Shown one piece after another: positions 53,873-64,000 of a stretch of 64,000 nucleotides of DNA. The stretch is taken from NCBI GenBank assembly GCA_036381595.1, contig DASVCN010000027.1, positions 1 to 64,000 of the forward strand. The letters are read 5' to 3'. Position 1 is the first letter of the stretch. Every line of letters begins with the position of its first letter. Source of the DNA: Trueperaceae bacterium. GTDB lineage: Bacteria > Deinococcota > Deinococci > Deinococcales > Trueperaceae. The notes under the pieces are model-generated. The model was given only the letters and a program-made list of their open reading frames with translations. It searched no databases and was not told the origin of the DNA. The position numbers and the translations under genes were made by a program.

Positions 53873-53903
53873 GAGCGTGGCGCGCTCCTCGAGAGCACCC
53901 GGT

Positions 53904-53932
53904 AGGATATGCCCCCGCTGGCGGGGTGTCAA
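53904..53932 (-). promoter_or_regulatory. tRNA-Ala promoter TTGACA-17-TATCCT
   Basis: Consensus -35 TTGACA at 53927-53932, 17 bp spacer, TATCCT at 53904-53909. Start about 24 bp before the tRNA. Confidence 0.8.
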
Positions 53933-53981
53933 GCGGAGATGCTGCGTCTCGGGGCGATTACACGGCTGCCTGGGAGGCCTC

Positions 53982-55046
53982 TCACTCCCTCGCTTCGTCA
54001 CCCAAGCGGGCGAAGATCATCCGCCCCATGTTCGTCTGCAGACTGCTGGTGACGACGGCGTCTACCGTCCGGCCCACCAGTTCGGCCGCCTCCTCGATGA
54101 CGACCATCGTGCCGTCCTCCAGGTAGGCCAGGCCCTGGCCGGGTTCCCGCCCCTCCCGCACGATCGAGAGCGAGAGGCGCTCGCCGGGCAGGAAGGTGGC
54201 TTTCACGGCGTTGGCCAGCTGGTTGACGTTGAGCACCCTGATCCCCTGCAGGGCCGCTACCCGGTCGAGGTTGTAATCGGTAGTGATGAGGTCGGCCCCA
54301 CGTTCGAGGCAGAGCGCCACCAGCTTCTCGTCCACGGCCTCGATCTGCGCCGGTTCGTCGCTTATCACCTCGGTGGGAACCCGTTCCTGCTGCGCGAGCC
54401 GGTCGAGCATCTCGAGGCCCCGGCGCCCCTTCCGGCGGCGCAACGGGTCACCCGAATCGGCGATCCGCTGTAGTTCCAGCAGGACGAAACGGGGGATGAT
54501 GATGGGACTGTCGAGGAAGTTGGCGTCGAGCACCTCGAGGATCCGGCCGTCGATTATCGCCGAGGTATCGATGATCTTCTCGGCGCTTCGCGTCCTGGGC
54601 TTCGACTGCACCTCCGGCGCCATCCTCAGGGTTCCGAAGAGGCGACGATTGGCTACGAAGAAGGAGCTCGAGGCGAACACCAGCACGACTGCGATGAGGA
54701 GCGACCAGTACCAGGTGAAGCCGGGTACCTGACCGAGGACGTTGTTGACCAGCACCGTAACGAGCAGGCCGACGATGGCGCCGGTACCCGCGGCGAGCAC
54801 CGCCTCGGGGGGAATCTCGCTGAGGTTCGCCACCAGGCGTTGCCAGAATCGCGACCAGTAGGCTGCGACCGGGGCGCCGATCAGATAGCCGAGCAGGAGG
54901 CCAACGAGGGTGAGGTAGAGGATGTTGTTGGGTCCGGTGAGGATCTCGCGCCGCAACAGCAGGTCGGCGAGGCTCAGCCCGAGAGTTCCTCCCAGGAGCG
55001 TCACCACTGCTCTCGCCAGCAGGTAGGCGCCGGAGGTCTGCTTCAT
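53982..55046 (-). CDS. yacL: PIN-TRAM domain membrane protein (YacL family)
   Basis: 354 residues. Four spans in the first 120, then a PIN nuclease domain (about 140-255: IIDTSAIIDGRILEVLDANF with acidic residues, LITTDYNLDRVAALQGI), and a C-terminal TRAM RNA-binding domain. YacL-type proteins are membrane-tethered RNases of unclear target. ATG overlaps the radA stop (ATGA). In Firmicutes the order is clpC-radA-disA-yacL; here disA is absent. Confidence 0.9.
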   Translation of the reverse strand: MKQTSGAYLLARAVVTLLGGTLGLSLADLLLRREILTGPNNILYLTLVGLLLGYLIGAPVAAYWSRFWQRLVANLSEIPPEAVLAAGTGAIVGLLVTVLVNNVLGQVPGFTWYWSLLIAVVLVFASSSFFVANRRLFGTLRMAPEVQSKPRTRSAEKIIDTSAIIDGRILEVLDANFLDSPIIIPRFVLLELQRIADSGDPLRRRKGRRGLEMLDRLAQQERVPTEVISDEPAQIEAVDEKLVALCLERGADLITTDYNLDRVAALQGIRVLNVNQLANAVKATFLPGERLSLSIVREGREPGQGLAYLEDGTMVVIEEAAELVGRTVDAVVTSSLQTNMGRMIFARLGDEARE

Positions 55047-56368
55047 GCCCTGCTCCACGCCTTCTCCACCGCCTCTCGCACCGAGGCGACGCCCTGGGCA
55101 CCGGCCTCTCGGCCTCTCGGTTCGATGAACCGGTCGTAGCCCGACCTCTCGGCCTCGCTGCGACGCCGTCCCTGCTGCGACACGGCCCGCACTTCGCCGG
55201 CGAGCCCGACCTCCCCGACGACGGCGGTCCTGTCGGACAGCTCCCGGTTCGTGACCGCCGAATAGACTGCGAGGGCGACCGCCAGGTCGGTCCCGGGGTC
55301 GGTGAGGCGAAGACCTCCCGCTACGTTGACGAAGATGTCGAGCCCGGTGAGGGGCAGTTCGAGGCGCCTCTCGAGCACCGCCAGCACCACGTCCACCCGC
55401 CGAGAATCGAGGCCCTGCACCACCCGCCGGGGCGATGAGTAAGGCGTCTTGGCCGCTAGCGCCTGCACTTCGAGCAGCAGCGGTCGCTGACCCTCGAGGG
55501 TGGCCGCCACTACCGAACCGGGAACCCCCAGCGGCCTCTCGGAGAGGAACGCCTCGGACGGGTTCGGTACCGCCAGCATGCCGCCGACGGTCATCTCGAA
55601 GACTCCCATCTCGCCGGCGGGGCCGAAGCGGTTCTTGATCGCCCGGAGTACCCGAAAGCCGGCGGCCGCTTCGAGCGAGAGGGTGGCGTCGACCATGTGC
55701 TCTACGACTTTGGGGCCAGCGATCGATCCCTGCTTGGTGACGTGCCCGATGAGCACCAGTGTCGAGCCTGTCTCCTTGGCTGCCGCGACCAGCAGTGCGG
55801 TGGCGTCTCGCACCTGACTCAGTGTTCCCGGGGTCGCCCCCTCCTCGCACACCAGCGTCTGGATCGAGTCGACCACGGTGAGCCTGGGCGGTTGCGACCG
55901 GAGGTAGTCGGCGAGCGAGCGGGCGTCGGTTTCGCGGGTGACCTGGAGGCCGGCCCCCAGGCCGAGCCGCTGGGCCCGCAGCTTGACCTGGGCCGGCGAC
56001 TCCTCACCCGCGACGTAGAGCGTGTCCCTCATCTCGGCGGCCGCGAGGTGCGCGAGCTGCAGCAGGAGCGTCGACTTGCCTATGCCAGGTTCGCCGGCCA
56101 GGAGCAGTACCGATCCGGCCACCCAACCGCCGCCCAGCACCCTGTCGACTTCTGCGTCGCCGGACGGGTGTCGCTGGAGTGCGGCCTCCCCGACCTCATC
56201 CAGCAGCTCGACCAGAGCGGCCGGCCGGCCCACCGCGGCGACCCTGGCCCTCGGTTCGACGCGCGCTTCCATCGTCTCCCACGAGCCGCAGCCGGGGCAG
56301 CGACCCAAGGCGACCGGTGAAGAGGTGCCGCACTGGCTGCAGAGGTAGCGGGCGCTACTCCTGGGCAC
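55043..56368 (-). CDS. radA: DNA repair protein RadA/Sms
   Basis: 441 residues, branch-migration helicase in recombination. Zinc finger YLCSQCGTSSPVALGRCPGCGSW, Walker A AGEPGIGKSTLLLQL, the RadA motif KNRFGPAGE and a Lon-protease-like C-terminal domain. GTG start 56368 with AGGAA upstream. First gene of radA-yacL, 235 bp after clpC on the same strand with a hairpin between. Confidence 0.95.
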   Translation of the reverse strand: MPRSSARYLCSQCGTSSPVALGRCPGCGSWETMEARVEPRARVAAVGRPAALVELLDEVGEAALQRHPSGDAEVDRVLGGGWVAGSVLLLAGEPGIGKSTLLLQLAHLAAAEMRDTLYVAGEESPAQVKLRAQRLGLGAGLQVTRETDARSLADYLRSQPPRLTVVDSIQTLVCEEGATPGTLSQVRDATALLVAAAKETGSTLVLIGHVTKQGSIAGPKVVEHMVDATLSLEAAAGFRVLRAIKNRFGPAGEMGVFEMTVGGMLAVPNPSEAFLSERPLGVPGSVVAATLEGQRPLLLEVQALAAKTPYSSPRRVVQGLDSRRVDVVLAVLERRLELPLTGLDIFVNVAGGLRLTDPGTDLAVALAVYSAVTNRELSDRTAVVGEVGLAGEVRAVSQQGRRRSEAERSGYDRFIEPRGREAGAQGVASVREAVEKAWSRA

Positions 56369-56552
56369 GATTCCTGACGGGGGCTTCCGGTAACTGCATC
56401 CGGAACATCATAACTTTCCCTCGAACGGCCGGCGAAGCCGCGCCCGGTGAAAAGCCGGGCAGGAGGGGAGAGGCATCGCCCGCCTGTGCCACCGTGGGGA
56501 GTCGGGCCAGGTTCGGGCCGTTGCTCCACTCACGGTGACGGGTCACGAAGTA

Positions 56553-56578
56553 CGGCCCCGCTCGATGGAGCGAGGCCG
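56553..56578 (-). terminator. Hairpin after clpC
   Basis: CGGCCTCGCTC-catc-GAGCGGGGCCG on the minus strand, 11 bp with one T-G pair, 25 bp after the clpC stop. No T-run follows, so a weak or partial terminator before radA. Confidence 0.5.
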
Positions 56579-56603
56579 CGAATGATTGCTATCCGTTACG
56601 GGG

Positions 56604-58811
<2,208 letters not shown>

Positions 58812-58887
58812 GGCCTTCCTCCAAACCCGTCGCTGCACCGGGCACCAGGCCCGATGCGGGTCACGCTTCGACGTTGACTCATGGTGC

Positions 58888-58894
58888 TATACTA
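58888..58894. promoter_or_regulatory. Overlapping divergent -10 boxes of glyQ and clpC
   Basis: Plus strand: TGCTATACT (extended -10; TATACT at 58888-58893) toward glyQ, start near 58900, leader about 110 nt. Minus strand: TAGTAT at 58889-58894, with TTTCAG 17 bp upstream (58912-58917), toward clpC. The boxes share five bases, so the two promoters could exclude each other. Confidence 0.45.
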
Positions 58895-59010
58895 CGCGCT
58901 CGAAATAAAGCCTGAAAGGGTATTCGTTACGATTGATACTCATCGGGCTTCACCGTTTCCCAATAGATGCGAGCTCGTCTACCGCTCCGGGAGCAACGCC
59001 GGGAGAAACA

Positions 59011-59870
<860 letters not shown>

Positions 59871-59871
<1 letters not shown>

Positions 59872-61997
59872 TGCCCAACGACCTCCTTTTCGAGATCGGG
59901 ACCGAGGAACTGCCGAGCTGGTACGTGCTGCAGGGACGTGACGCCCTCGTGCAGGGGATCTCCGAAGCATTGTCGGAGGCGCGGCTAGGGCACGGCGAGG
60001 TGGTCGGCTACGCCACCCCGCGGCGCCTGGCGGTGCTGGTGAAGGGTCTGACCGAGGAGAGCGAACGCCGGAGCGAGAAGCGCCGCGGACCGCCGGCTTC
60101 GGCCGGGATAGGCCCCGACGGCAGCCTCACACGAGCCGCGCTGGGGTTCGCACAGGCGAACGGGGTGGAGCCGTCCGAGCTGACAGTCGAGGAGACAGGG
60201 AAGGGGGAGTACCTCTTCGCGGTAAAGGAGGTGGGCGGAGAGCCAGCAGCCCGGCTGCTACCCGCCATACTCTCCGGCCTCGTCGAGAACCTGCCGGCCC
60301 CCCGGAAGATGCGCTGGGCAGAGGTCGAGACCGCGTTCGTCAGACCGGTGTCGTGGCTCCTCGCCCTGCTCGGTGGAGAGCCGATCGAGCTGGAGGCTGC
60401 TGGAGTGACCGCTGGCCGCTGCACCCGTGGTCACCGTTTCCTCGCGCCGGAGGCGCTCGAGATACAGAGGCCCGCCGACTATGTCGACAGGCTGCGCGAC
60501 GCCTACGTCATCGCCGACGTCGAGGAGCGTCGCCGGGCTACCTGGGAGTCGGTCTGCACGGCCGCGACGGCAGAAGGACTCGAACCGCTCGAGGATGAGG
60601 GTCTCCTGGACGAGGTCACCAGTCTCGTCGAAGCGCCCTTCGCCGTGCTCGGCGAGTTCGACGAGCGGTACCTGGAGCTGCCGGACGAACTCCTCGCGAC
60701 GGTGATGATCCACCACCAGCGCTACTTCCCGGTGCGTTCGAAGAGGGGCGCCCTGGCGGCGGGATTCGTGAGCGTCTCCAACAATCGCGTGCCGGACGTC
60801 TCGTTGATCCGTGAGGGCTACGAGCGGGTGCTGGCCGGGCGGCTCTACGACGCCCGCTTCTTCTGGGACGCCGACCGGACCAAGAGCCTTTCGCAGCACG
60901 CCTGGGGACTCTCGGGCATCCAGTTCCACGGCAGTCTCGGCACCATGGCCGAGAAGGTCTCCCGGGTGGGGGAGACGGCCAGGCGCCTGGCTCCGCTAGT
61001 GGGCCTGGACGAGGCGGAAGAGAAGACGCTGGAGCAGGCGCTTCCCATCTACCGCGCCGACCTCGCTACCTCGATGATCTTCGAGTTCCCTGAACTCGAA
61101 GGCGTGATGGCCAGGGCCTACGCCGTCGCCGAAGGACTCGACCCGCTCGTCGGGAGGGCCCTGGAGGAGGGGGTCAAGCCGAAAGGGCCCGAAGACTCAC
61201 TGCCGCAGGAGCAGGCCGGCGCCCTGCTCTCGGCCGCCGACCGGCTCGACAAGCTGCTCGGCTTCTTCGCGGTGGGCAAGCGCGGCAGCGGATCGGCGGA
61301 CCCGTTCGGTCTGCGCCGGGACGCGCTGGGCCTCGTTCGGATCCTTGCTTCGAGAGGGTGGGAGGTCCCGCCACGCCCCCTCCTCGAGACCGCCGCACAG
61401 GCCTACGCGTCGAACGAGGTAGTGGTGGACGAGCGGGTGATAGCCGAAGTCGAACGGTTCATCTGGGACAGGGTCGCCACGCTCCTGGCCGACGAAGGGA
61501 TCGGGGTCCATCTCGTTCGGGCCGCTACCGGCGACCAACCGCCGGTCATCACAGCCGCGCGGCGCGCCCATCTGCTCCAGGCGATGAGTGCAGAGGAGGC
61601 GTTTCCAGCTTTCATGACGCTCTACAAGCGGGCCGCCAACCTCGCTGAGAAGGCGCCGGCAGGAGTAGACGTCGATCCCGGCCTCTTCGAGGTCGCCGAA
61701 GAGGCGCCGCTGAACGACGCCCTGGCGGGAGCCAGAAAAGGGATCGAGGAGCTGCTCGACCTGGGGCGGTCATTGGACCCGTGGGACCTGGGGGGTGGTC
61801 CCGAGAGTGGGCTGCCGCCACTCGACGCGGCGATCGCCAAGGTGCTGCAGGTCAAGGACCCTCTCGACGCGTTCCTCGACGACGTGCTGGTGATGGTCGA
61901 CCAGGAGGACGTGCGCAACAACCGCCTGGCGCTGCTGCGGGAGGTGCGGGACGCTCTGCGGGCGCTGGGCCGGCTCGAGGAGCTGGAAGGGATCTGA
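59871..61997 (+). CDS. glyS: Glycyl-tRNA synthetase beta subunit
   Basis: 708 residues. Starts MPNDLLFEIGTEELPSWYV, with GYATPRRLAVLVKGL and the HD-like region of the family (LAGRLYDARFFWDADRTKSL). Needed with GlyQ for tRNA-Gly charging. Deinococcus and Thermus generally have the single-chain GlyRS, so this two-subunit form is notable if the host is Deinococcota. Confidence 0.95.
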
Positions 61998-62052
61998 GCG
62001 GAGCAGGAGTCCGAGCGCAGGAGCTTACCGGCTTCTCGACCGAGGTGGCGAG

Positions 62053-62532
62053 ATGAACGACGACCTGAAGACCCTATACGGTTTGGTGCGGCGCACTCGA
62101 GCTGGCGTCCTCGACTGGCTCGATTCGCTTCCCTCCGGGGTCTTGACCCGGGAACGGTACGACTTCGCTTTCGGCAGCCTCGACGGGATCTACACCCATA
62201 TCGCCGACTGCTACCTCCACTGGGTCGAGAACGTGGGCTTGGGCAGGGAGCGCCGCTGGCTCGAGGGAGGCAGCGTCCCTGCCCTCCGGTCGGCGTTCGC
62301 GATCGTCGACGAGGTGGTGGTCGAGGCTCTCGCCTTGTTCACCGACCCCGACGAACCGATCCGGTGGACTTCACCGGAGGGTTACGAAGAGGTGCTGTCA
62401 GGCCGTTGGTTGATCGCGCATCCGATCACTCACGAGTTCCACCACAAGGGGCAGTCTCTGGCCCTCGCCCGGGTACTCGGTTTCCCGCACCCGGGGCGAC
62501 CGGACACCGACCTCGTTCCGCCGTTCCCGTAG
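62053..62532 (+). CDS. DinB-like protein
   Basis: 159 residues, four-helix DinB/YfiT fold with a metal-binding His set: His in IYTHIADCYLHW and the HEFHHKGQ motif at the third helix. These are metal-dependent enzymes or thiol-transfer proteins. RBS GAGGTGGCGAG precedes the ATG. 55 bp after glyS. Confidence 0.83.
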   Translation: MNDDLKTLYGLVRRTRAGVLDWLDSLPSGVLTRERYDFAFGSLDGIYTHIADCYLHWVENVGLGRERRWLEGGSVPALRSAFAIVDEVVVEALALFTDPDEPIRWTSPEGYEEVLSGRWLIAHPITHEFHHKGQSLALARVLGFPHPGRPDTDLVPPFP

Positions 62533-62599
62533 CCTCCGATCGCCTGACCAGGACTACGACGCGAGGGAGATTTCCGATGCTGCCCGCGGCGATGGTCGT

Positions 62600-62992
62600 A
62601 TGATCCGAGCCGCATCACCTTCGCCCCCGAGGGGGCGAGGTTCCTCGGAGGCCCGAGTGGTCGCCATCTCGTTGCTGGTCGTCTCGAACATCTTCATGAC
62701 CCTCGCCTGGTACGGCCACCTTCGGTTCATGCCGGAAGGACGCTTCCCGCTATTGGCTGTCATCGTCCTGAGCTGGGGGATCGCTTTCTTCGAGTACTGC
62801 TTCCAGGTGCCGGCGAACCGGATCGGCTATCGAGCCTTCAGCGCCACTCAGCTGAAGATCTTCCAGGAGGTCATTTCGATCTCGGTATTCATCGCGTTCG
62901 CGCTGTTCGTGCTGGGCGAACGTCCCCGCTGGAATCACGGACTCGCGTTCCTGCTGATAGCCGCCGCGGCGTTCCTGGCAGTGAGGCGTTAA
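62600..62992 (+). CDS. DUF486 (DMT family) small membrane protein
   Basis: 130 residues with four spans, including LLVVSNIFMTLAWYGHLRFM and FFEYCFQVPANRIGY, hallmark of the DMT-like DUF486 family. Function unknown. A basic head of 16 residues from the ATG at 62600 could be overlong; a later start is possible. Confidence 0.8.
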   Translation: MIRAASPSPPRGRGSSEARVVAISLLVVSNIFMTLAWYGHLRFMPEGRFPLLAVIVLSWGIAFFEYCFQVPANRIGYRAFSATQLKIFQEVISISVFIAFALFVLGERPRWNHGLAFLLIAAAAFLAVRR

Positions 62993-63085
62993 GGGCTTAA
63001 CTTCCGCCGTGCCGTCGGTCGTCGCCTCGCAAGTGGAAGTCGAGTCGCGGCACCAAGGGGCGGTACGCCGCACAGGAAAAAGCGA

Positions 63086-63111
63086 GCGCACTCTCCGAGT
63101 GGAGAGTGCGC
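63086..63111 (-). terminator. Terminator after tRNA-Leu
   Basis: GCGCACTCTCC and GGAGAGTGCGC form an 11 bp stem, 4-base loop; on the minus strand a TTTTT run follows 4 bp later. Strong intrinsic terminator. Confidence 0.85.
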
Positions 63112-63116
63112 TTCTC

Positions 63117-63203
63117 TGGTGCCGAAGGTGGGACTTGAACCCACACAGCCTCGCGGCCACACGACCCTGAATCGTGCGCGTCTACCAATTCCGCCACTTC
63201 GGC
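63117..63203 (-). tRNA. tRNA-Leu (anticodon CAG), CCA encoded
   Basis: Acceptor GCCGAAG/CTTCGGC, D-loop TGGCGGAATTGGTAGACG, anticodon stem CACGA/TCGTG with loop TTCAGGG, long variable arm, T-loop GGTTCAAGTCC, encoded CCA. 87 nt. Confidence 0.96.
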
Positions 63204-63279
63204 AAGGGCGGGGCGCCACCGACTTTGAGGTCGGTTCGATGCCGCCGGTCGCCGGCCATCGGGCCGCGACCGAGTAAGA

Positions 63280-63309
63280 ACTCTACCACCTGTTTCGACA
63301 GCGGTGCAA
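63280..63309 (-). promoter_or_regulatory. tRNA-Leu promoter TTGCAC-18-TAGAGT
   Basis: Minus strand TTGCAC (63304-63309), 18 bp spacer, TAGAGT (63280-63285). Start about 70 bp before the tRNA. Confidence 0.65.
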
Positions 63310-63356
63310 GCAGTTATCGACCGCTCGTGCGGGCTCCCGGCAGCGCCGGCGGACCG

Positions 63357-63827
63357 TCAGCGGCGGCGCTCACCGAGGAGGTCGATCAGCTCCGCCTGGG
63401 CGTTCCGGCCGTCGACCCGTAGCCTGGCCAGGGTAACCGGGAGGCGGAAGCGCCTTGGCCCGGCACTTCCCGGGTTCATGTAGAGGGTCCCGTTCCGCTC
63501 CAGCACCACCGGACGATGGCTGTGCCCCTGGACAACGACTCCGAAGCCGCCAAGCTCCTCTTCGGCCACCGCCAGGTGACCATGGTGGAGGTAGAGGACG
63601 AGAGATCCGAGGGGGATCTCGAGCTTGCTCGGCAAAGCTTCTGCCCATTCGCCTCTGTCGACGTTCCCCCGCACCGTTTCGACCGGCGCCAGCGCGGCCA
63701 GCCGCTCGAGGATATCGGGCGAGCCGACGTCGCCGGCGTGGAGGATCAACTCGCAGCCCGCCAGCGCCTCGAGGGCCTCGGGGCGAAGGAGTCCGTGGGT
63801 ATCGGAGATGATGCCGACCTCGAGCAT
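63357..63827 (-). CDS. YfcE/MJ0936-like metallophosphoesterase
   Basis: 156 residues, calcineurin-like phosphodiesterase with metal motifs GIISDTHG, LILHAGDV, VRGNVD, LHHGH and QGHSHRPV. Acts on phosphodiesters; physiological substrate unknown. TATCCT ends 7 nt before the ATG, so a leaderless transcript is likely. Confidence 0.9.
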   Translation of the reverse strand: MLEVGIISDTHGLLRPEALEALAGCELILHAGDVGSPDILERLAALAPVETVRGNVDRGEWAEALPSKLEIPLGSLVLYLHHGHLAVAEEELGGFGVVVQGHSHRPVVLERNGTLYMNPGSAGPRRFRLPVTLARLRVDGRNAQAELIDLLGERRR

Positions 63828-63830
63828 TTC

Positions 63831-63858
63831 TTTCAGGATAGGACACGGAAGTTATAGT
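63831..63858 (+). promoter_or_regulatory. Promoter of the terminal SDR gene: TTTCAG-16-TATAGT
   Basis: TATAGT at 63853-63858 with TTTCAG at 63831-63836. It overlaps the divergent phosphoesterase promoter. Start near 63866; leader about 20 nt with GGAGGCGAG. Confidence 0.5.
63835..63840 (-). promoter_or_regulatory. -10 box TATCCT of the phosphoesterase gene
   Basis: TATCCT on the minus strand, 7 nt before ATG 63827; predicted leaderless. Confidence 0.5.
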
Positions 63859-63885
63859 GCCACCAACATCGTGTTTGGAGGCGAG

Positions 63886-64000
63886 ATGGGTGTCGTCACG
63901 GAGCCGCAAGCCGAACCGTCTCCCGCAGCCGGAAGCGGCCGGGTGGCGCTGGTCACGGGAGGTGCCAGTGGCATAGGCCGTGCCTGTGCCCGGGCGCTCG
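63886..64000 (+). CDS. Short-chain dehydrogenase, 5' part only
   Basis: ATG 63886 with GGAGGCGAG. The visible 38 residues begin MGVVTEPQAEPSPAAGSG and reach RVALVTGGASGIGRACARAL, the TGxxxGxG NAD(P) motif of SDR enzymes. It runs off the window end. Confidence 0.85.
   Translation, partial: MGVVTEPQAEPSPAAGSGRVALVTGGASGIGRACARAL

Noticed and set aside
58895-59010. T-box or glycine riboswitch before glyQ
   Set aside because: No T-box sequence or two-lobed glycine aptamer pattern was visible in the leader.

Overview
The window is a GC-rich, gene-dense stretch of bacterial chromosome from a diderm aerobe. The outer-membrane evidence is an LptD-like barrel, LptF/LptG permeases, a small outer-membrane barrel, lipoproteins and Lnt. 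Many genes start GTG or TTG. At least ten genes have a TANNNT -10 box ending only 5-8 nt before the start codon, which predicts leaderless mRNAs. Together with the TrmB carrying a C-terminal extension, the DUF4388 protein, the M3 peptidases and the RNHCP protein, this suggests Deinococcota, perhaps a Truepera-like lineage. That placement is an inference; no rRNA or marker gene in the window settles it. I saw no prophage, insertion sequence or CRISPR array.

Layout. 1-5.3 kb: a MalT/BTAD-type regulator (probably cut by the window edge, lower GC over its N-terminal three quarters) converges on a minus-strand set LuxR regulator > secreted C39-like peptidase > Lnt. 5.3-9.9 kb: oligoendopeptidase F, a two-span membrane protein, and the divergent pair rluD/plsX. 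9.9-16.2 kb: a tightly overlapping minus operon lptF-lptG-lptD-like-lipoprotein for envelope export. 16.3-25 kb: a plus-strand run of DUF4388 protein, trmB, a GIY-YIG/YfiH fusion, mazG, Nudix, a 2-phosphoglycerate-kinase-like protein with three ATP-cone-like repeats, an ABC exporter pair and a SPOR protein. 25-35.8 kb: thioredoxin reductase, a PEGA protein, an M3A oligopeptidase, a DUF3810 metallopeptidase-like protein coupled to an ABC-F ATPase with an unusual C-terminal extension, an RNHCP zinc protein, an amidohydrolase and proA. 35.8-39.9 kb: gyrB with an extended -10 promoter and leader hairpin, a 28-residue putative membrane smORF, an outer-membrane barrel, a D-2-hydroxyacid dehydrogenase and a 70-residue acidic helical protein.

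40-48.5 kb: a complete alternative complex III operon (actA-B-C-D-E-F plus an extra membrane cytochrome c) that oxidises quinol and reduces cytochrome c; no terminal oxidase gene is in the window. 48.5-53 kb: signalling genes beside it, namely UspA, a PAS-GAF histidine kinase, a receiver lacking the phospho-acceptor Asp, and a divergent PAS-LuxR regulator. 53-64 kb: a PNPOx-fold protein, tRNA-Ala(TGC), clpC-radA-yacL (the Firmicutes-like order without disA), divergent glyQ-glyS, a DinB-like protein, a DUF486 membrane protein, tRNA-Leu(CAG), a YfcE-like phosphodiesterase and the 5' end of a short-chain dehydrogenase.

For a hunt, the most promising items are the LuxR/C39/Lnt cluster, the GIY-YIG/YfiH fusion, the triple ATP-cone kinase with an overlapping leaderless mini-ORF, the extended ABC-F coupled to DUF3810, and the pseudo-receiver signalling block next to complex III. 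None is proven to be a new system from sequence alone.
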